Assembly (NCBI GenBank): GCA_024803745.1
Contig: JANJXV010000100.1
Location: 1,426,001-1,490,000, forward strand
Source of the DNA: Megascapheus bottae
Taxonomy: Eukaryota > Chordata > Mammalia > Rodentia > Geomyidae
Direction of reading: 5' to 3'
DNA length: 64,000 nt
Shown one piece after another: positions 48,829 to 59,306 of the stretch. The notes below the pieces were generated by a model. The model was given only the letters and a program-made list of their open reading frames with translations. It searched no databases and was not told the DNA's origin. The first letter of the stretch is position 1; every line of letters begins with the position of its first letter. The position numbers were made by a program, and so were the translations under genes.

Positions 48829-51800
48829 GTGAGTGTAGGAAGGGGTAGGCTGGACACCCAGTCCAAGAGGAGCTTAAACTGGAGTCGAGGGGTGTGCAAG
48901 GAGTGGGTGTGAGGGTTGTAGGCAGTCACAGTCACGGCAGAGGTGGCTCTGTCTGTGGGGTGATTGCCTCCCTGCAGGCACAGCACTGGAGATATCAGAG
49001 TTCCACATGAAAAGGAAAACCTGGAAATGGCACTATGGTTTAAATGGTAGAGCATCAACCTTGAGCAAAATAGCTCAGGTACAGTACCCAGGACCTGAGT
49101 TCAAGCCTCATGACTGTAAAAGAAAAAGAACCAGGACTATGAGAGGGAACCTGGTACTCTCTTGGTCTAATCAGACACAAGAAGAGGCCGGGATAGGCTG
49201 TGGAAAAACACAGAGAACATCTTCCCCCAGCTCATCCTGACCTGCATGCAGGGACAGCCATGTAACTAGGGCTACGGTGAGATCATCTTCACCCCTGTGC
49301 TGCCATCTGAATTGTAGGCCTCTGTCCTGGCATGGGGTGTCCTGATGGCTGAGCAGGTGCCCTAACCCTAGATGGAGAGCAGCCACTGACTGTGGTAGCT
49401 AAGGAGAGATCTGTTCCATAGCTATCAGGCCACCCAGCATGGGAGCCATAACCACCCCTCACCCAGGTAGAGGCCAATGGTTCTCCAGGTGCTACTAACA
49501 TTGCCCCACCCCTAGCTCTGGGTACACGTGACATTCCCTCCACAAGGAGCAGGACAAAGTGAGGGATCAGGAAGCTGCCAATGGGCTTCAGATGATGGCC
49601 AGGCTGGCACTACAGATGGCCTCACTCTGTCACCATCTTTCCTCCATCATGCCTCTCTACCTCCCACACATTAACCTTGGAAACCAATGAACTGGGCTCT
49701 CATCATTTCTCTCATCTCTTCACCCACCTTGCCATGCGTCCATCCCTCTGTCACTTCCACCCCACACACATCCCACCACCAGCGACCCTGTAGCTTATGA
49801 GGATCCCACAGGAAGCTCTTGGTGAAGGGCTTGTGACCACAAAACTGTTACTATCACCCGCTCCGGCCTGATCCACCACAGAATAAGAACACCCAAGCAG
49901 GCACACACTGCAGCAGAGTTGCCCTGCTGCCACCCTGTTTCTTCATGGCTACGACTTGGCTCTCCTCAGCCTCTCAGCTCAGTAACCAGAACATTGTGCT
50001 TTCACAGAGCCATGGCTTCCAGTCTCCATGGACACAATGACATCAAGGTGATGCCAACTTCCCCATCTCTATATACTTCTAACTATGGGATGGGAGCTGA
50101 GGTTCTCTTCTGTGACTCCATCCGCTAAGAGGCTCATGCAGATTTCTATCCTTTGCTCATCATGGTGACTCTTTGGTTAACAAGTCACTGCTGGGCTTCC
50201 AGTTCACCACATATAGAACCCATACTCCAACACTTTTCTTAGAAGGACTGATGACTTTTAAACATTCTCTAGTTTTAAATTTCTAGTTCCTTCTCTCTTT
50301 CATTTATATATTTCCCTTCCTCACATACTTCCCTTTTTACCTTCCTTCTTTCATTCCTGGCCTTGAACTCAAGACCTGGAGCTTTTTCTTAGCTTTTCTT
50401 TGCTCAAGGTAGCACTCTAGCTCTTGAGACACAGCTCTACTTCAATCTTTGTTCTTGCTCTAAACTGGGAGTAAGAGTCTCATGCATTTTTCCCTTTGCT
50501 GGGTTGGTTTTAAACCACAATACTAAGATCAGGATCCTGAATATGCCTCGGATTACAGGTATTATCTAATCAAAACAAATTCCTGATTTCTTTTTTAGAC
50601 ATAATTAGTTCTTTCAGGTGAGGCACCAGCCACTCATGCAAGAGCATTGCAGGATCCCAGCATTCATCTTGTCTCCAGTCTTATTCCATCCATCTCACAA
50701 TGGCCATCTAAAACACCATGCTGCATGCCTGAAGTCGCAAGGAACGTTCTCAACGCCACCAGAAGCCCCCTTAAGCTCTGCTTCAGATATGCCCAGCCCC
50801 CATCCCACTTCCACATGAGCATTTGTTTAGGAGAAATTTCCTGAGTACATCATCATCTTTTCCTCACCATTCAAATTTCATCTTTGGAGTCATTTCTCCC
50901 AGACAAAGAGCAACATGATCCATGGTTTGATAGCAGCTCCAGCTTCATAGTCCCAGCCACCAACACCCCCCCATTACCCTGCCAGACACCTGAATTCAAG
51001 AACAATGTTTTCACTACCCCTGACTCTTATCAAATGTTTTAACTTATACAGTGCATTAAAATAATTTTACTAAATGGAATAAACACATGGCATCAAGCTT
51101 CAGAATGTTTGTACCTGAACTTTTAGTGAATAACAGACACACCAGCATTTCTGTAGCCAACAAAAATCTTAGCTTTGTGATTTCAGCATTCCTGGCATCC
51201 AAGTTTGGATGTGCTAGCACTGCCCTTAATGGGGCACTTCAATCACACAATCCCACAACAATCAATGTCATTTGACATTCACTTGTAGGTGGTGCTAGGA
51301 AAAAGACTGATGTGCCAACTCCATGCTGGCTTGACCTATGCCATCTTCAAACCTGGAGCAAGTGGGGCTCCTCTCTCCATGACACCTTTTGTGTACTACC
51401 CCAGGAGGACCTTTACCTTGAGACAAAATTATGAAGACTATCTCTACCAGCAAAGATTCCAGTGAGATGTGCCTACATGGATAAAGCTAAAATCTCACTA
51501 AAGTGAGGTTGTTGGCAGTGCTGGAGCCTGAACTCAGGGCCTGGGCACTAAGCATTTGTACTCAAGACTAGCCCTTTACCACTTGAGCCCAAACTCCCTT
51601 CCCAGCTGTTTTTATTTTTGGTAGTAAGAATCTATCAGACTTTCCTGTTCTAGGTGACTTGGAACTTCCATACTCAGATCTCAGCCTCCTGACCAGCCTG
51701 GATTAAAAGTGTGGATCAGCCATGCCCCACACCTGAGGACTTCTGCCAGCACATTTTTTCCCAAAAATTGGAAGAGGAAGATGAGGGAGGGTTGGGCTCA

Positions 51801-52119
51801 TCCTGCCCTGCATATGAAGGAGAGCATCAGCGCCTGAACTTCATTCCCTGTTGTAGGCTGCTGGAGGAAAAGGAAGCAAATAGGCACAGGCTGGCAGCAG
51901 ATGCCACAGAACCACTTGTGACCAAGACTCCCAGAGCAGACCTCAGAATCGATGACAGAGTTGGATCTACCCAGTAACAGAGGCAGTGGTGACACCTGAA
52001 CCTGCGCGTTTGAGCCTTTGCTGCTAGTAAACAGGGCCACCTATGTCTCAATGAGAAAGGTGAGATTTTGGTGGAGAAGGTGAGATTAAACATTATGTAT
52101 CATGCAAGAAGACAGACTA

Positions 52120-52387
52120 TAAGGGGTCTTTTATTATTCCAAGTGAAATTTTGGATTTCCTCTTCTGTTTCATTAAAGAATGACATTGGGATATTGATGA
52201 ATATTGCACTGAATTTGTACATAGTCCTTATCAAGATTGCCATTTTTACAATATTACTTCTTCCAAAGCAGGAGCATAGGTTTTTGCATTTCCTCAGTTC
52301 TGCGTTAATTTCCTTCTCCAGGGTTTATAGTTCCATCAAAAAGGTGCTTTACATTCTAAGTTAATTCCTTGGTATTTTATTTTCTTT
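52120..52387 (-). mobile_element. LINE-1 fragment, left part split by provirus
   Basis: Minus-strand ORF2 scrap equal to 16478-16742. The rest of the same L1 fragment resumes at 59301 on the other side of the provirus. Confidence 0.85.
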
Positions 52388-52393
52388 GATAGC
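52388..52393 (+). repeat. ERV target-site duplication, 5' copy
   Basis: GATAGC directly before the 5' LTR. Identical to 59301-59306 and present once at 16743-16748 in unit A. Six bases is the usual length for class II (betaretrovirus-like) integrases. Confidence 0.97.
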
Positions 52394-52815
52394 TGTTGGG
52401 GACTGACTGTGGGGTCAGTCACCGTGACTGTGGGGTCAGTGACCTTGGACCCGCACAATTGAGTACACAAGGAAGTAGGCTCTTATCATGATTTTGGGCT
52501 GTGTCAATAGCTTCTCATTTAACCTGTTTGGGACTTGATAGCTTCTCATTCAACCTATTTCAGACTTGATACTGTTTGTAGGAATGTAGCCCCTGGCAGT
52601 TCCCTAGTTTAAAGAAGTTTATTTAAGATTGAGAACTGGAAATAAACGGGGCTACGGTCTTGGGCTACAGGCTTCTTAAGCTGTGGTTCCTGATTTGGGC
52701 TGTAGCCCTCCTGAACCCCATCTGTTTGTCTCTCTTCTATTTTTTCCTAGTTCTTGCCCCCTATTTCAGGAATCCCAATTTGCGAACCCTGGTTTGCTGC
52801 CGGTTGGCCCCGGCA
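52394..52815 (+). repeat. 5' LTR
   Basis: 422 bases, starting TGTTGGGGACTG and ending CCCCGGCA (TG...CA ends). Two near-identical 20-base direct repeats of the type GACTGTGGGGTCAGTGACC open U3 (52404-52445). A TATA-like TATTTAAG lies near 52619 and a polyadenylation signal AATAAA at 52641-52646, which fits a short R close downstream. I counted 11 substitutions and no indels against the 3' LTR. Confidence 0.95.
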
Positions 52816-52817
52816 TC

Positions 52818-52835
52818 TGGCGCCCGAACAGGGAC
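52818..52835 (+). promoter_or_regulatory. Primer binding site, tRNA-Lys3 type
   Basis: TGGCGCCCGAACAGGGAC, two bases after the LTR end. It is complementary to the 3' end of tRNA-Lys(UUU), the primer used by MMTV-like and lentiviral elements. All 18 bases fit. Confidence 0.93.
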
Positions 52836-52875
52836 CCTGAAAATCTGGGACGAAGGTGAAGGACCCCTCCCTGTG

Positions 52876-52881
52876 GTGAGT
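52876..52881 (+). promoter_or_regulatory. Probable major splice donor in ERV leader
   Basis: CTGTG/GTGAGT, 41 bases after the primer site and upstream of gag; the normal place for a retroviral donor. Use is not demonstrated. Confidence 0.5.
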
Positions 52882-52942
52882 AACACATCGTAGGACTATT
52901 AAGAGAGGATCTTAAGAGAGTGTATAGTCAGGAGGAAAAATT

Positions 52943-54510
52943 ATGGGTCAAGTTAATAGCCATAGGTTATTTCTCCCGATCTTAACAGGCCTATTGAAGC
53001 CCACGGTACGTGGGTGGAAAAAGGGGTGCTTCAGAGCTTCCTACAGTTTGTCGAGGAGGCATGCCCAAGGTTTATAGAGGAGGAATTCCAAAAAACCTGG
53101 CAGCGGATAGGAAAAAGAATTCAAGAATATTATAATGTATATGGCCCTGAAAAGACCCCAGTAGAGGCTATTGATGTATGGAATTTAGTAAGTGAATGCA
53201 TAGATCCTCAACATGAGAATGCTGAACTTAATCTTGAATTAAGGGAACTTTATGAATTAAAGGACCCTTCTGAAAACCCAAAGGCTGAGCCATATGCCGC
53301 AGCCCAAGAGAGTCTAAGTGAGATCTTGAAAAGGGAACAACAACCAGTAGATATTGAGTATCAGAATTCAGGTTTGAATATCAAGGAGGAAAGTTATGAT
53401 GAGTCAATGGAGGACCAGATGGCTACGATAGAGAAGAAGTTAGAAGAAATGCTACATTTTCTATCAAAAATGGGGATGGAGCAGAGAGCCCCCCCAGAAG
53501 TAGGAAAGAAAGATGACCCTCAGGCCACTATGGTGTCTGATTCTAAACCTTACCCCTCACACCCACCGCCACCGGCTGCAGCCTTACAGCATCAATCCCT
53601 TTTTCAACCTTTAGGCAAGCCTAAAGGCCCTAGCAACAAGTCCCTTTTAACAGGCACTACAACCAGGCACAATGCATCGCAATTAAACCTGACTCAGGCT
53701 GCTAGAGAGAGGGAAGATATTTCAGGGCCTCGATGCTTCCCTAGTTTAGTTGAGCATGATGAACAAGTATATCATCAACCTGTTCCTGTTAAACTGTTAC
53801 AGGATTTAAAGAGTGCCTGCTCCCAATATGGGCCAACTGCCCCTTTTACTCAAGTAATATTGGAGGCCGCGTGTGCTGGTATTGCATGCCCAAATGACTG
53901 GAAGCGGCTTGCCAGAGCATGCCTTAGTGCAAGAGAGTACTTATTATGGGAGACAGACTTCACTGCAAAGTGTCAGGCTAAAATTGAAACAAATAGGTCT
54001 AAGAACCTGCCTTACACTGTTGATCAGTTGTTAGGAGAGGGAACCTATAAAAACAACGAAGATCAATTGGGTTATGCAAAGGAGGCCTATTTGCAAATAA
54101 ATGCTGCGGTGAGAGAGGCTTGGAAAAGGTTACGCAATTCCAATTGTACAAAAAATCTAGTAGAAGTTAAACAGGGACCGAATGAACCTTATCTAGAATT
54201 TTTGTCTCGATTAATGGAGACTGCAGACCGCCTAGTACAAGATGAGAACGCAAGGAGGATCATAGTTAGACACATAGCCTATGAAAATGCCAACGCCGCC
54301 TGTCAGGCGGCTATCAGACCCCATAGGAATAAGGGAGAAATCACGGACTTTATTTCACTGTGTGCTGATATTGGACCCTCCCATGCACAAGGCCTTACCT
54401 TAGCCGCCGCTCCTCAAGGAAAGACTGTTACTGAGTTTCTAAAATATAGAGGTCAGCGGCATTCTCGGGATGCTAGACCCCCAGGCGTTGCTTTTCTTGT
54501 GGACAAATAG
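52943..54510 (+). pseudogene. gag: ERV gag (matrix-capsid), frame-disrupted
   Basis: Gag is the structural precursor that assembles the particle. The likely start is ATG at 52943, giving Met-Gly-Gln, where Gly2 is the expected myristoylation site. That frame is lost within about 70 bases, and the main 498-codon frame (53014-54510) is offset by two bases, so an indel lies between them. The main frame shows a matrix-like helical start, an acidic glutamate-rich coiled region, a proline stretch (PSHPPPPAAA) and a capsid. The capsid carries the major homology region near residues 382-400 (KQGPNEPYLEFLSRL). The frame ends at TAG 54510, inside the first zinc knuckle, which is in another frame. Length is otherwise close to a betaretroviral gag. 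Confidence 0.9.
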
Positions 54511-54615
54511 GACATTGGATGACGCAATGCCCACGCCAGGCCAGGCAAAAGAGAGAAAAATCACCTGGCACATGTCCACGCTGTGGTAAAGGGATCACTG
54601 GGCTAAAGATTGCAA
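54489..54615 (+). pseudogene. ERV nucleocapsid zinc knuckles, out of frame with gag
   Basis: The first CCHC knuckle (CFSCGQIGHWMTQC, spacing C-X2-C-X4-H-X4-C) is complete at 54489-54530 but sits two bases out of frame with the capsid ORF. The second begins CPRCGKG at about 54573 and loses one base before its histidine, so its second half continues in the protease frame. Nucleocapsid packages viral RNA; here neither knuckle can be made as part of Gag without frameshifting. Confidence 0.8.
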
Positions 54616-55567
54616 GTCAGCAACAAATCGCAATGGCCGCCCATTTTTTGGGAAACTGGAGAAGGGGCCAGCCCCTGGTCCCGCAAAACCATGGGGCAGT
54701 CCCTCCCTCTTCTTGGCCACAAGTACATCTTCTAACAACCCCCCAAGGTCAGTCTCCAGCCTCCTCCATGCCACCCCAGGCAGTGCAGGATTGGACCTCT
54801 GTTCCTCCACCTGCTCAGTATTGACCCCAGAGATGGGGACACAAGCTCTCCCCACGGGGTTTTTCGGCCCCCTTCCCCTGGGAGTGGCTGGATTGCTGTT
54901 AGGGCGAAATAGCTCAGCCCTTAAAGGGATACAGATTACACCTGGCAAAATTGACCAGGATTTTACTGGAGAAATCAAAGTTATGGCCTCTGCCCCAAAA
55001 CACGTGGTATCGATCCCAGCTGGTCAAAAATTAGCACAACTAATACTTGTGCCTTTACCTCCCGGGGAGACTGCTAATTCCCCATGTGGACAGAGAGGAT
55101 TTAGATCTTCTGATATCTATTGGGTACAAAGCATAAAACAAGAGAGGACCGAGATGACTATATTTATACAAGAAAAGCCCTTTAAAGGAATATTAGACAC
55201 TGGAGCAGATGTGTCTGTGATATCTAAAAAACTTTGGCCAGCCCAATGGCCCCTGACAACCTCTATGACTTCCCTACAGGGGATGGGGTATGCAACTGAC
55301 CCACAGCAGAGCAGTGCGATTCTTACTTGGAGAGATGAGGAAGGGCACTCTGGTCATTTTCAGCCATTTGTCCTGGATCATCTGCCAATTAATTTATGGG
55401 CTCGTGATATCATGGAAAAAATGGGAGTGTATATGTTTAGTCCTAGTGCTGCAGTCACTAAGCAGTTACTTGATCAAGGCCTCCTCCCCTTTAGGGGACT
55501 AGGCAAAGCAGCACAGGGGAGCCAGAGCCTCTCCAACCCCAGTCTCACTCACAGAGACAAGGATTAG
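54596..55567 (+). pseudogene. pro: ERV dUTPase-protease-G-patch frame
   Basis: Open through to TAG 55567. Roughly residues 22-125 of the 54713-55567 frame are a retroviral dUTPase: PGSAGLDL, GLLLGRNSSALKG, ITPGKIDQDFTGEI, IPAGQKLAQLIL. The glycine-rich last motif reads RGFRSSD, with R in place of a usual G. The aspartic protease follows, with catalytic LDTGADVSVIS (Asp codon at 55196) and a C-terminal LWARDIM. A G-patch-like GLGKAAQGSQ ends the frame. The domain order is that of betaretroviruses, where this product is reached by -1 frameshifting from gag. The frame is intact, but its access depends on the broken gag, so expression is doubtful. Confidence 0.88.
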
Positions 55568-55990
55568 GGTATCGTGGAGAGAGCTAATGGATTATTAAAA
55601 CATCAAATTGCTAAAATACAGAAAGGAGAGTCGTATCCCACTACCCCTGTGAATATACTTAATCATGCTTTATTTGTTTTAAATTTTTTGAATTTGGATT
55701 CAAATAATTTATCTGCTGCTCAGCGATTCTGGGAAAAAAGAGAGCAGCGTGCTTTTGCCTTAGTAAAGTGGAAGGATCCCCTAACTGCTGCTTGGCATGG
55801 ACCCGATCCTGTTCTAACCTGGGGTCGAGGGCATGTATGTATTTTTTCACAAGGAGAAAATTATGCCCGCTGGCTGCCTGAACGCTGCGTTCGGATCGTG
55901 GAGAGTGACAGTGGCCATCCAAGCAGCGACTCACTGGGCCTACACCCCCAACCCTCCAGTGGTGCATCCTGCGACATGGGAAGGACCTGA
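55568..55990 (+). pseudogene. pol: ERV integrase C-terminal fragment
   Basis: Begins at GIVERANGLLK, whose glutamate fits the third acidic residue of the D,D-35-E centre, and continues through the C-terminal DNA-binding SH3-like part (ALVKWKDPLTAAWHGPDPVL) to VRIVES. It directly follows the end of the protease frame, so reverse transcriptase, RNase H, the integrase zinc domain and the first two catalytic aspartates are missing. The junction lies at about 55550-55570. Not functional. Confidence 0.88.
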
Positions 55991-56120
55991 GTTATTTGTG
56001 CATGTCAATTGGGACTGCTACTGATGCACTTGTTCCACACATTCATATGAGCTGTGTTTCTCCTCCTTTTACTATTATGTAGGGACCTTTTAACATATTC
56101 ATTGACTCTACACAATTTAA
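55909..56120 (+). pseudogene. env: ERV env N-terminal scrap
   Basis: After the integrase end, a frame reading AATHWAYTPNPPVV, then PATWEGPELFVHVN, resembles the start of the mature surface subunit in class II env. It stops at 56024. A second piece in another frame (about 56023-56085, MSCVSPPFTIM) also looks env-derived and stops. No transmembrane subunit, fusion peptide or membrane anchor is visible further on. It cannot produce an envelope. Confidence 0.6.
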
Positions 56121-56243
56121 TATGTGACATTATTTTGTCTTTACCATCCCTCTTCTTAATAACCTTTTTTGTAAAAGATGCCCAGGTGAAAAGCAAAGGC
56201 CTCCAGAGGTAAGTAGAAGTCGGCCGACCCCCCTGTATGTCTG

Positions 56244-56299
56244 CGTTTTATTTTATTTTATTTTATTTTATTTTATTTTATTTTATTTTATTTTATTTT
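56244..56299 (+). repeat. (TTTTA)n pentanucleotide repeat inside ERV
   Basis: About eleven TTTTA units, followed by GTTT repeats. Lies between the env scrap and the rest of the non-coding region. Confidence 0.9.
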
Positions 56300-58064
56300 T
56301 GTTTGTTTGTTTGAAAACGTGCACTGTGGGCCTAAAACAGAGGCCTGGGTGGTCAAGGGACACCTTGACCCCCCCTCCCCTTCTGAGTTTCTTGTCATTA
56401 ACAAGGCATACCTGAGAGTCCCACCAGCAAGACGTGTCTAAATCTAAAAATAACTGTTTGGTGAAAACATTCATTTGAGCTCATGTTTTTTGTGTTAAGT
56501 GTATCTGATTGAGTCCAATTTTCTTGTTATATGTCAATGTCTGATTATTTAAAAGTCTCCGTTTCTCTGTCTTGTTCGTGTTACATATTTTTCCTTGTCC
56601 AGTTTTGTCTTTGAAATTGGTACCATTTCTAAGTATGGATCCGTATGGTTTTTCTGTGCGTACTCAAGCACACATCCTTGTTATTTTTTTGAACATTTCT
56701 GGGCCTAGCATGGCCGCTCCCCCATGTCTGCAGTTGTAACAAGCCCTGGAAAAATAAATTCCAGCTAAGTTGCCTTGCAAAAAGTTTTGTTTTGAACCTG
56801 GTTCTCACCTGTAAGAGTAAAATTGGCAAAACTCTCTTGACACAAACTTCCGGAAATTGAACGGCCGATATTAATTTTGTGCGCTTTATGATCTTTGAGT
56901 ATGAATGTGTGTGAATGAGTGAGTGAACATGTTCAAGGTTAAATTGTCAGCATGCTGTATAAAACAATGGATAAATTTATACTTAAACACAAAGACAATT
57001 GGGTAATCTAAGCTTAAAACTTCAACAAAAATATTAGGTTTGAATGTTTTACAATGTCTCAAAGAATTATTGTGTTGTCTTAAAGAAAAACTGGTAAATA
57101 TTTTTCTAGATCCTGAAATCTGCATTTTATTGCAAGGCATACAGCTGTTTACATTGTAAACATTGTATCCTGTTTAGCACAGTGGTGTTAGGGAATTTGG
57201 GATTTATTACTTTAAGTTAAAGTTTGGAGACATGTATTAGAGATTTAAATGTAAAATTGTTCATTAATGTCAGAAACTTTGTCTGTCTGTCTTTTCTTGC
57301 AAACTGACACTAGAAATCTAATGGTAAAATGTGGATAATGTGATTAGTATTTTAAAGGAATGTTTAAAGGTTTATCTCTGTATGATTTGGTTTCATGTTA
57401 CTGGATTGCAATTGGATGTACCTTAGAAAAAGGAAGGAAACTAATCCAGACTTAGACTTTTGGTGCACTGATGTCTAGTTCTTGTATTAGGGAAAAACTG
57501 TTATTTGAGTTTAAACTGTTGTTGGAGTTTTAGACAGTAATCTAAACTGCAAAAAAAAATGCCTCTTCTAAAAGGAGGCCTGAAGGCAAAGGGCGTTCCT
57601 TGAGCCCAAGGAAACCTGGAGAAAAGGGAGTGCCTTGAGCCCTTAAAGGTTTTTCAAATGCAAATGAAGACTAAAATGTTAAGTGTTTAAGTTAAAAGGT
57701 GTAAACATTTTAAAGAACATTAGAAATGGGTTTCTGAATAATATTTGAAAGTGAAGTTGTCTTAAATGTTTTAAGAAAGAGAAAAAAGGAAAATCAGGAC
57801 TACCAAAGTAACTTCCAGCTAGCCCATGGAGAAGAACAGCAATCCTTATTCAGATGTAACTTTGGCTTTTACCAGGTTCTAGGTAAGCTCATGCTTAGAG
57901 ACTATTTCTGTATTGACCACTTGTTGCTTTAATTGGAGTAACGTGGCCTTTTGTAGGACTCACTGATCTGAAAACTGCAGTTCTGAGCCAATCCCGGGCA
58001 AAGCAAAGTCCCTGTGAGACTGTGGTGTCTAATCTGGCAGCAGAGTGCTAATTGAGGCAGAGTT

Positions 58065-58150
58065 ATTTGGAGCTCAAAGTGGCAGAGTGCTAGCCTTGAG
58101 CTGGAGAGCTGAGGGACAGTACCGAGACCCCGAGTTCAAGTCCAGCAACC
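58065..58150 (+). mobile_element. ID-like SINE half inside ERV
   Basis: tggagctcaaagtggcagag, gtgctagccttgagctggag, gaccccgagttcaagtccag: the second half of the host ID-like SINE, on the proviral sense strand, with no obvious A-tail or target repeat of its own. Confidence 0.75.
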
Positions 58151-58861
58151 AAGCAAGTGAAATGCCCATGGGATGTTTATCCCTGTGTGGAGAGACACTA
58201 CTGGGACAATGAAGTATCCAGATGCAGAAAGCCTCTGCGTGGATGGCAGAGATGGTGTCAGATACTAGAGTCACTCGTGCTTGGCCATTCAATATTAATC
58301 AGAGCCAGGAGGTCATAGAATAGTTTGTAAGCATGCCTTACTAATGCCCGTGCCTTCCATAACTGGGCAGGAACTTGTCAATCATCTGTGATAGTGGTAG
58401 TTTAAAGTTCTAACTAAGTAAAGTTTGATTTGACTCCAGCCACAAATTCAGGAAAGTTTGTGGATCTGACAACTAATGCATTGTTTAAGGTTGCAGAAAT
58501 TTAGTTCCCCAGACAATCAAGAAAAAGCCTTTGCAAATGGGTGCTATGTAAGCTACACTATTGTAGCCAAAGATGGTTTGTGCAGTTGTTAAATGTCAAA
58601 TATGATCTCTAGTGTGGAGTAAATTATTGTTCCTAATATCTAATCCTTGCAACCCCTTGATAAAACAGGCTAGGCTTCTTAAGGTCCCTGGTCAAGCACA
58701 GAGACAACACCCCTGAGTCAGCTTGAAGAAGTCACAGAAGTTGAATCTCCGCCCATCAATCCCCGTTAGACCAAGGGACCAAAGTCATTTTTGGAAAATG
58801 TGACAGGATAAATTAGGGGTATAGAAAAGAGTAAAAAAAAATGCACTTGTGTTTCTTTTAA

Positions 58862-58878
58862 AATAAAGACGGGGGAGA
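58862..58878 (+). promoter_or_regulatory. Polypurine tract
   Basis: AATAAAGACGGGGGAGA immediately before the 3' LTR; the purine run primes plus-strand synthesis in retroviruses. Confidence 0.85.
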
Positions 58879-59300
58879 TGTTGGGGACTGACTGTGGGAT
58901 CAGTGACCGTGACTCTGGGGTCAGTGACCTTGGACCCGCACAATTGAGTACACAAGGAAGTAAGCTCTTATCATGATTTTGGGCTGTGTCAATAGCTTCT
59001 CATTTAACCTGTTTGGGACTTGATAGCTTCTCATTCAACCTATTTCAGACTTGATACTGTTTGTAGGAATGTAGCCCCTGGCAGTTCCCTAGTTTAAAGA
59101 AGTGTATTTAAGATTGAGAACTGGAAATAAACTGGGCTATGGTCTTGGGCTACAGGCTTCTTAAGCTGTGGCTCCTGATTTGGGCTGTAGCCCTCCTGAA
59201 CGCCATCTGTTTGTCTCTCTTCTATTTTTTCCTAGTCCTTGCCCCCTATTTCAGGAATCCCAATCTGCGAACCCTGGTTTGCTGCCGGTTGGCCCCGGCA
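58879..59300 (+). repeat. 3' LTR
   Basis: 422 bases with the same TG...CA ends as 52394-52815. Eleven substitutions by hand count (about 2.6%), three of them in the short U3 direct repeat. AATAAA at 59126-59131. Confidence 0.95.
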
Positions 59301-59306
59301 GATAGC
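59301..59306 (+). repeat. ERV target-site duplication, 3' copy
   Basis: GATAGC after the 3' LTR, continuing into the interrupted L1 sequence. Confidence 0.97.

Larger units (their letters stand above)
46119..51500. other. Counterpart of 10426-15864, unit B
   Basis: Same SINEs and candidate exons as unit A (described individually). It differs by short indels, for example a 16-base loss near 49636. No confirmed gene. Confidence 0.5.
56025..58864 (+). other. ERV 3' non-coding region in place of env
   Basis: About 2.8 kb without any substantial reading frame, AT-rich and stop-dense on both strands. It contains a possible donor (ccagag/gtaagt, near 56214), a TTTTA repeat (56244-56299), a SINE half (58065-58150) and a GC-richer end (58680-58800). 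Apart from the env scrap at its left end I cannot trace it to env, so it may be decayed env or captured host DNA. Confidence 0.6.
52394..59300 (+). mobile_element. Class II endogenous retrovirus, pol-deleted provirus
   Basis: A 6907-base provirus in plus orientation, bounded by 6-bp target repeats. Order: 5' LTR, tRNA-Lys3-type primer site, splice donor, gag, dUTPase-protease-G-patch, integrase C-terminal fragment, env N-terminal scrap, long non-coding region, polypurine tract, 3' LTR. The dUTPase placed before protease, the G-patch after it, the 6-bp target repeat and the Lys3 primer site together place it with betaretrovirus-like (ERVK/MMTV/MPMV-type) elements. It is defective: gag has frame breaks, reverse transcriptase and most of integrase are absent, and env is only a scrap. 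It inserted into an L1 fragment in unit B only. Confidence 0.95.

Noticed and set aside
53014..55990. Possible intact, co-opted retroviral gene
   Set aside because: gag start and nucleocapsid are frame-broken, pol is deleted and env is a scrap; no sign of a preserved domesticated product.
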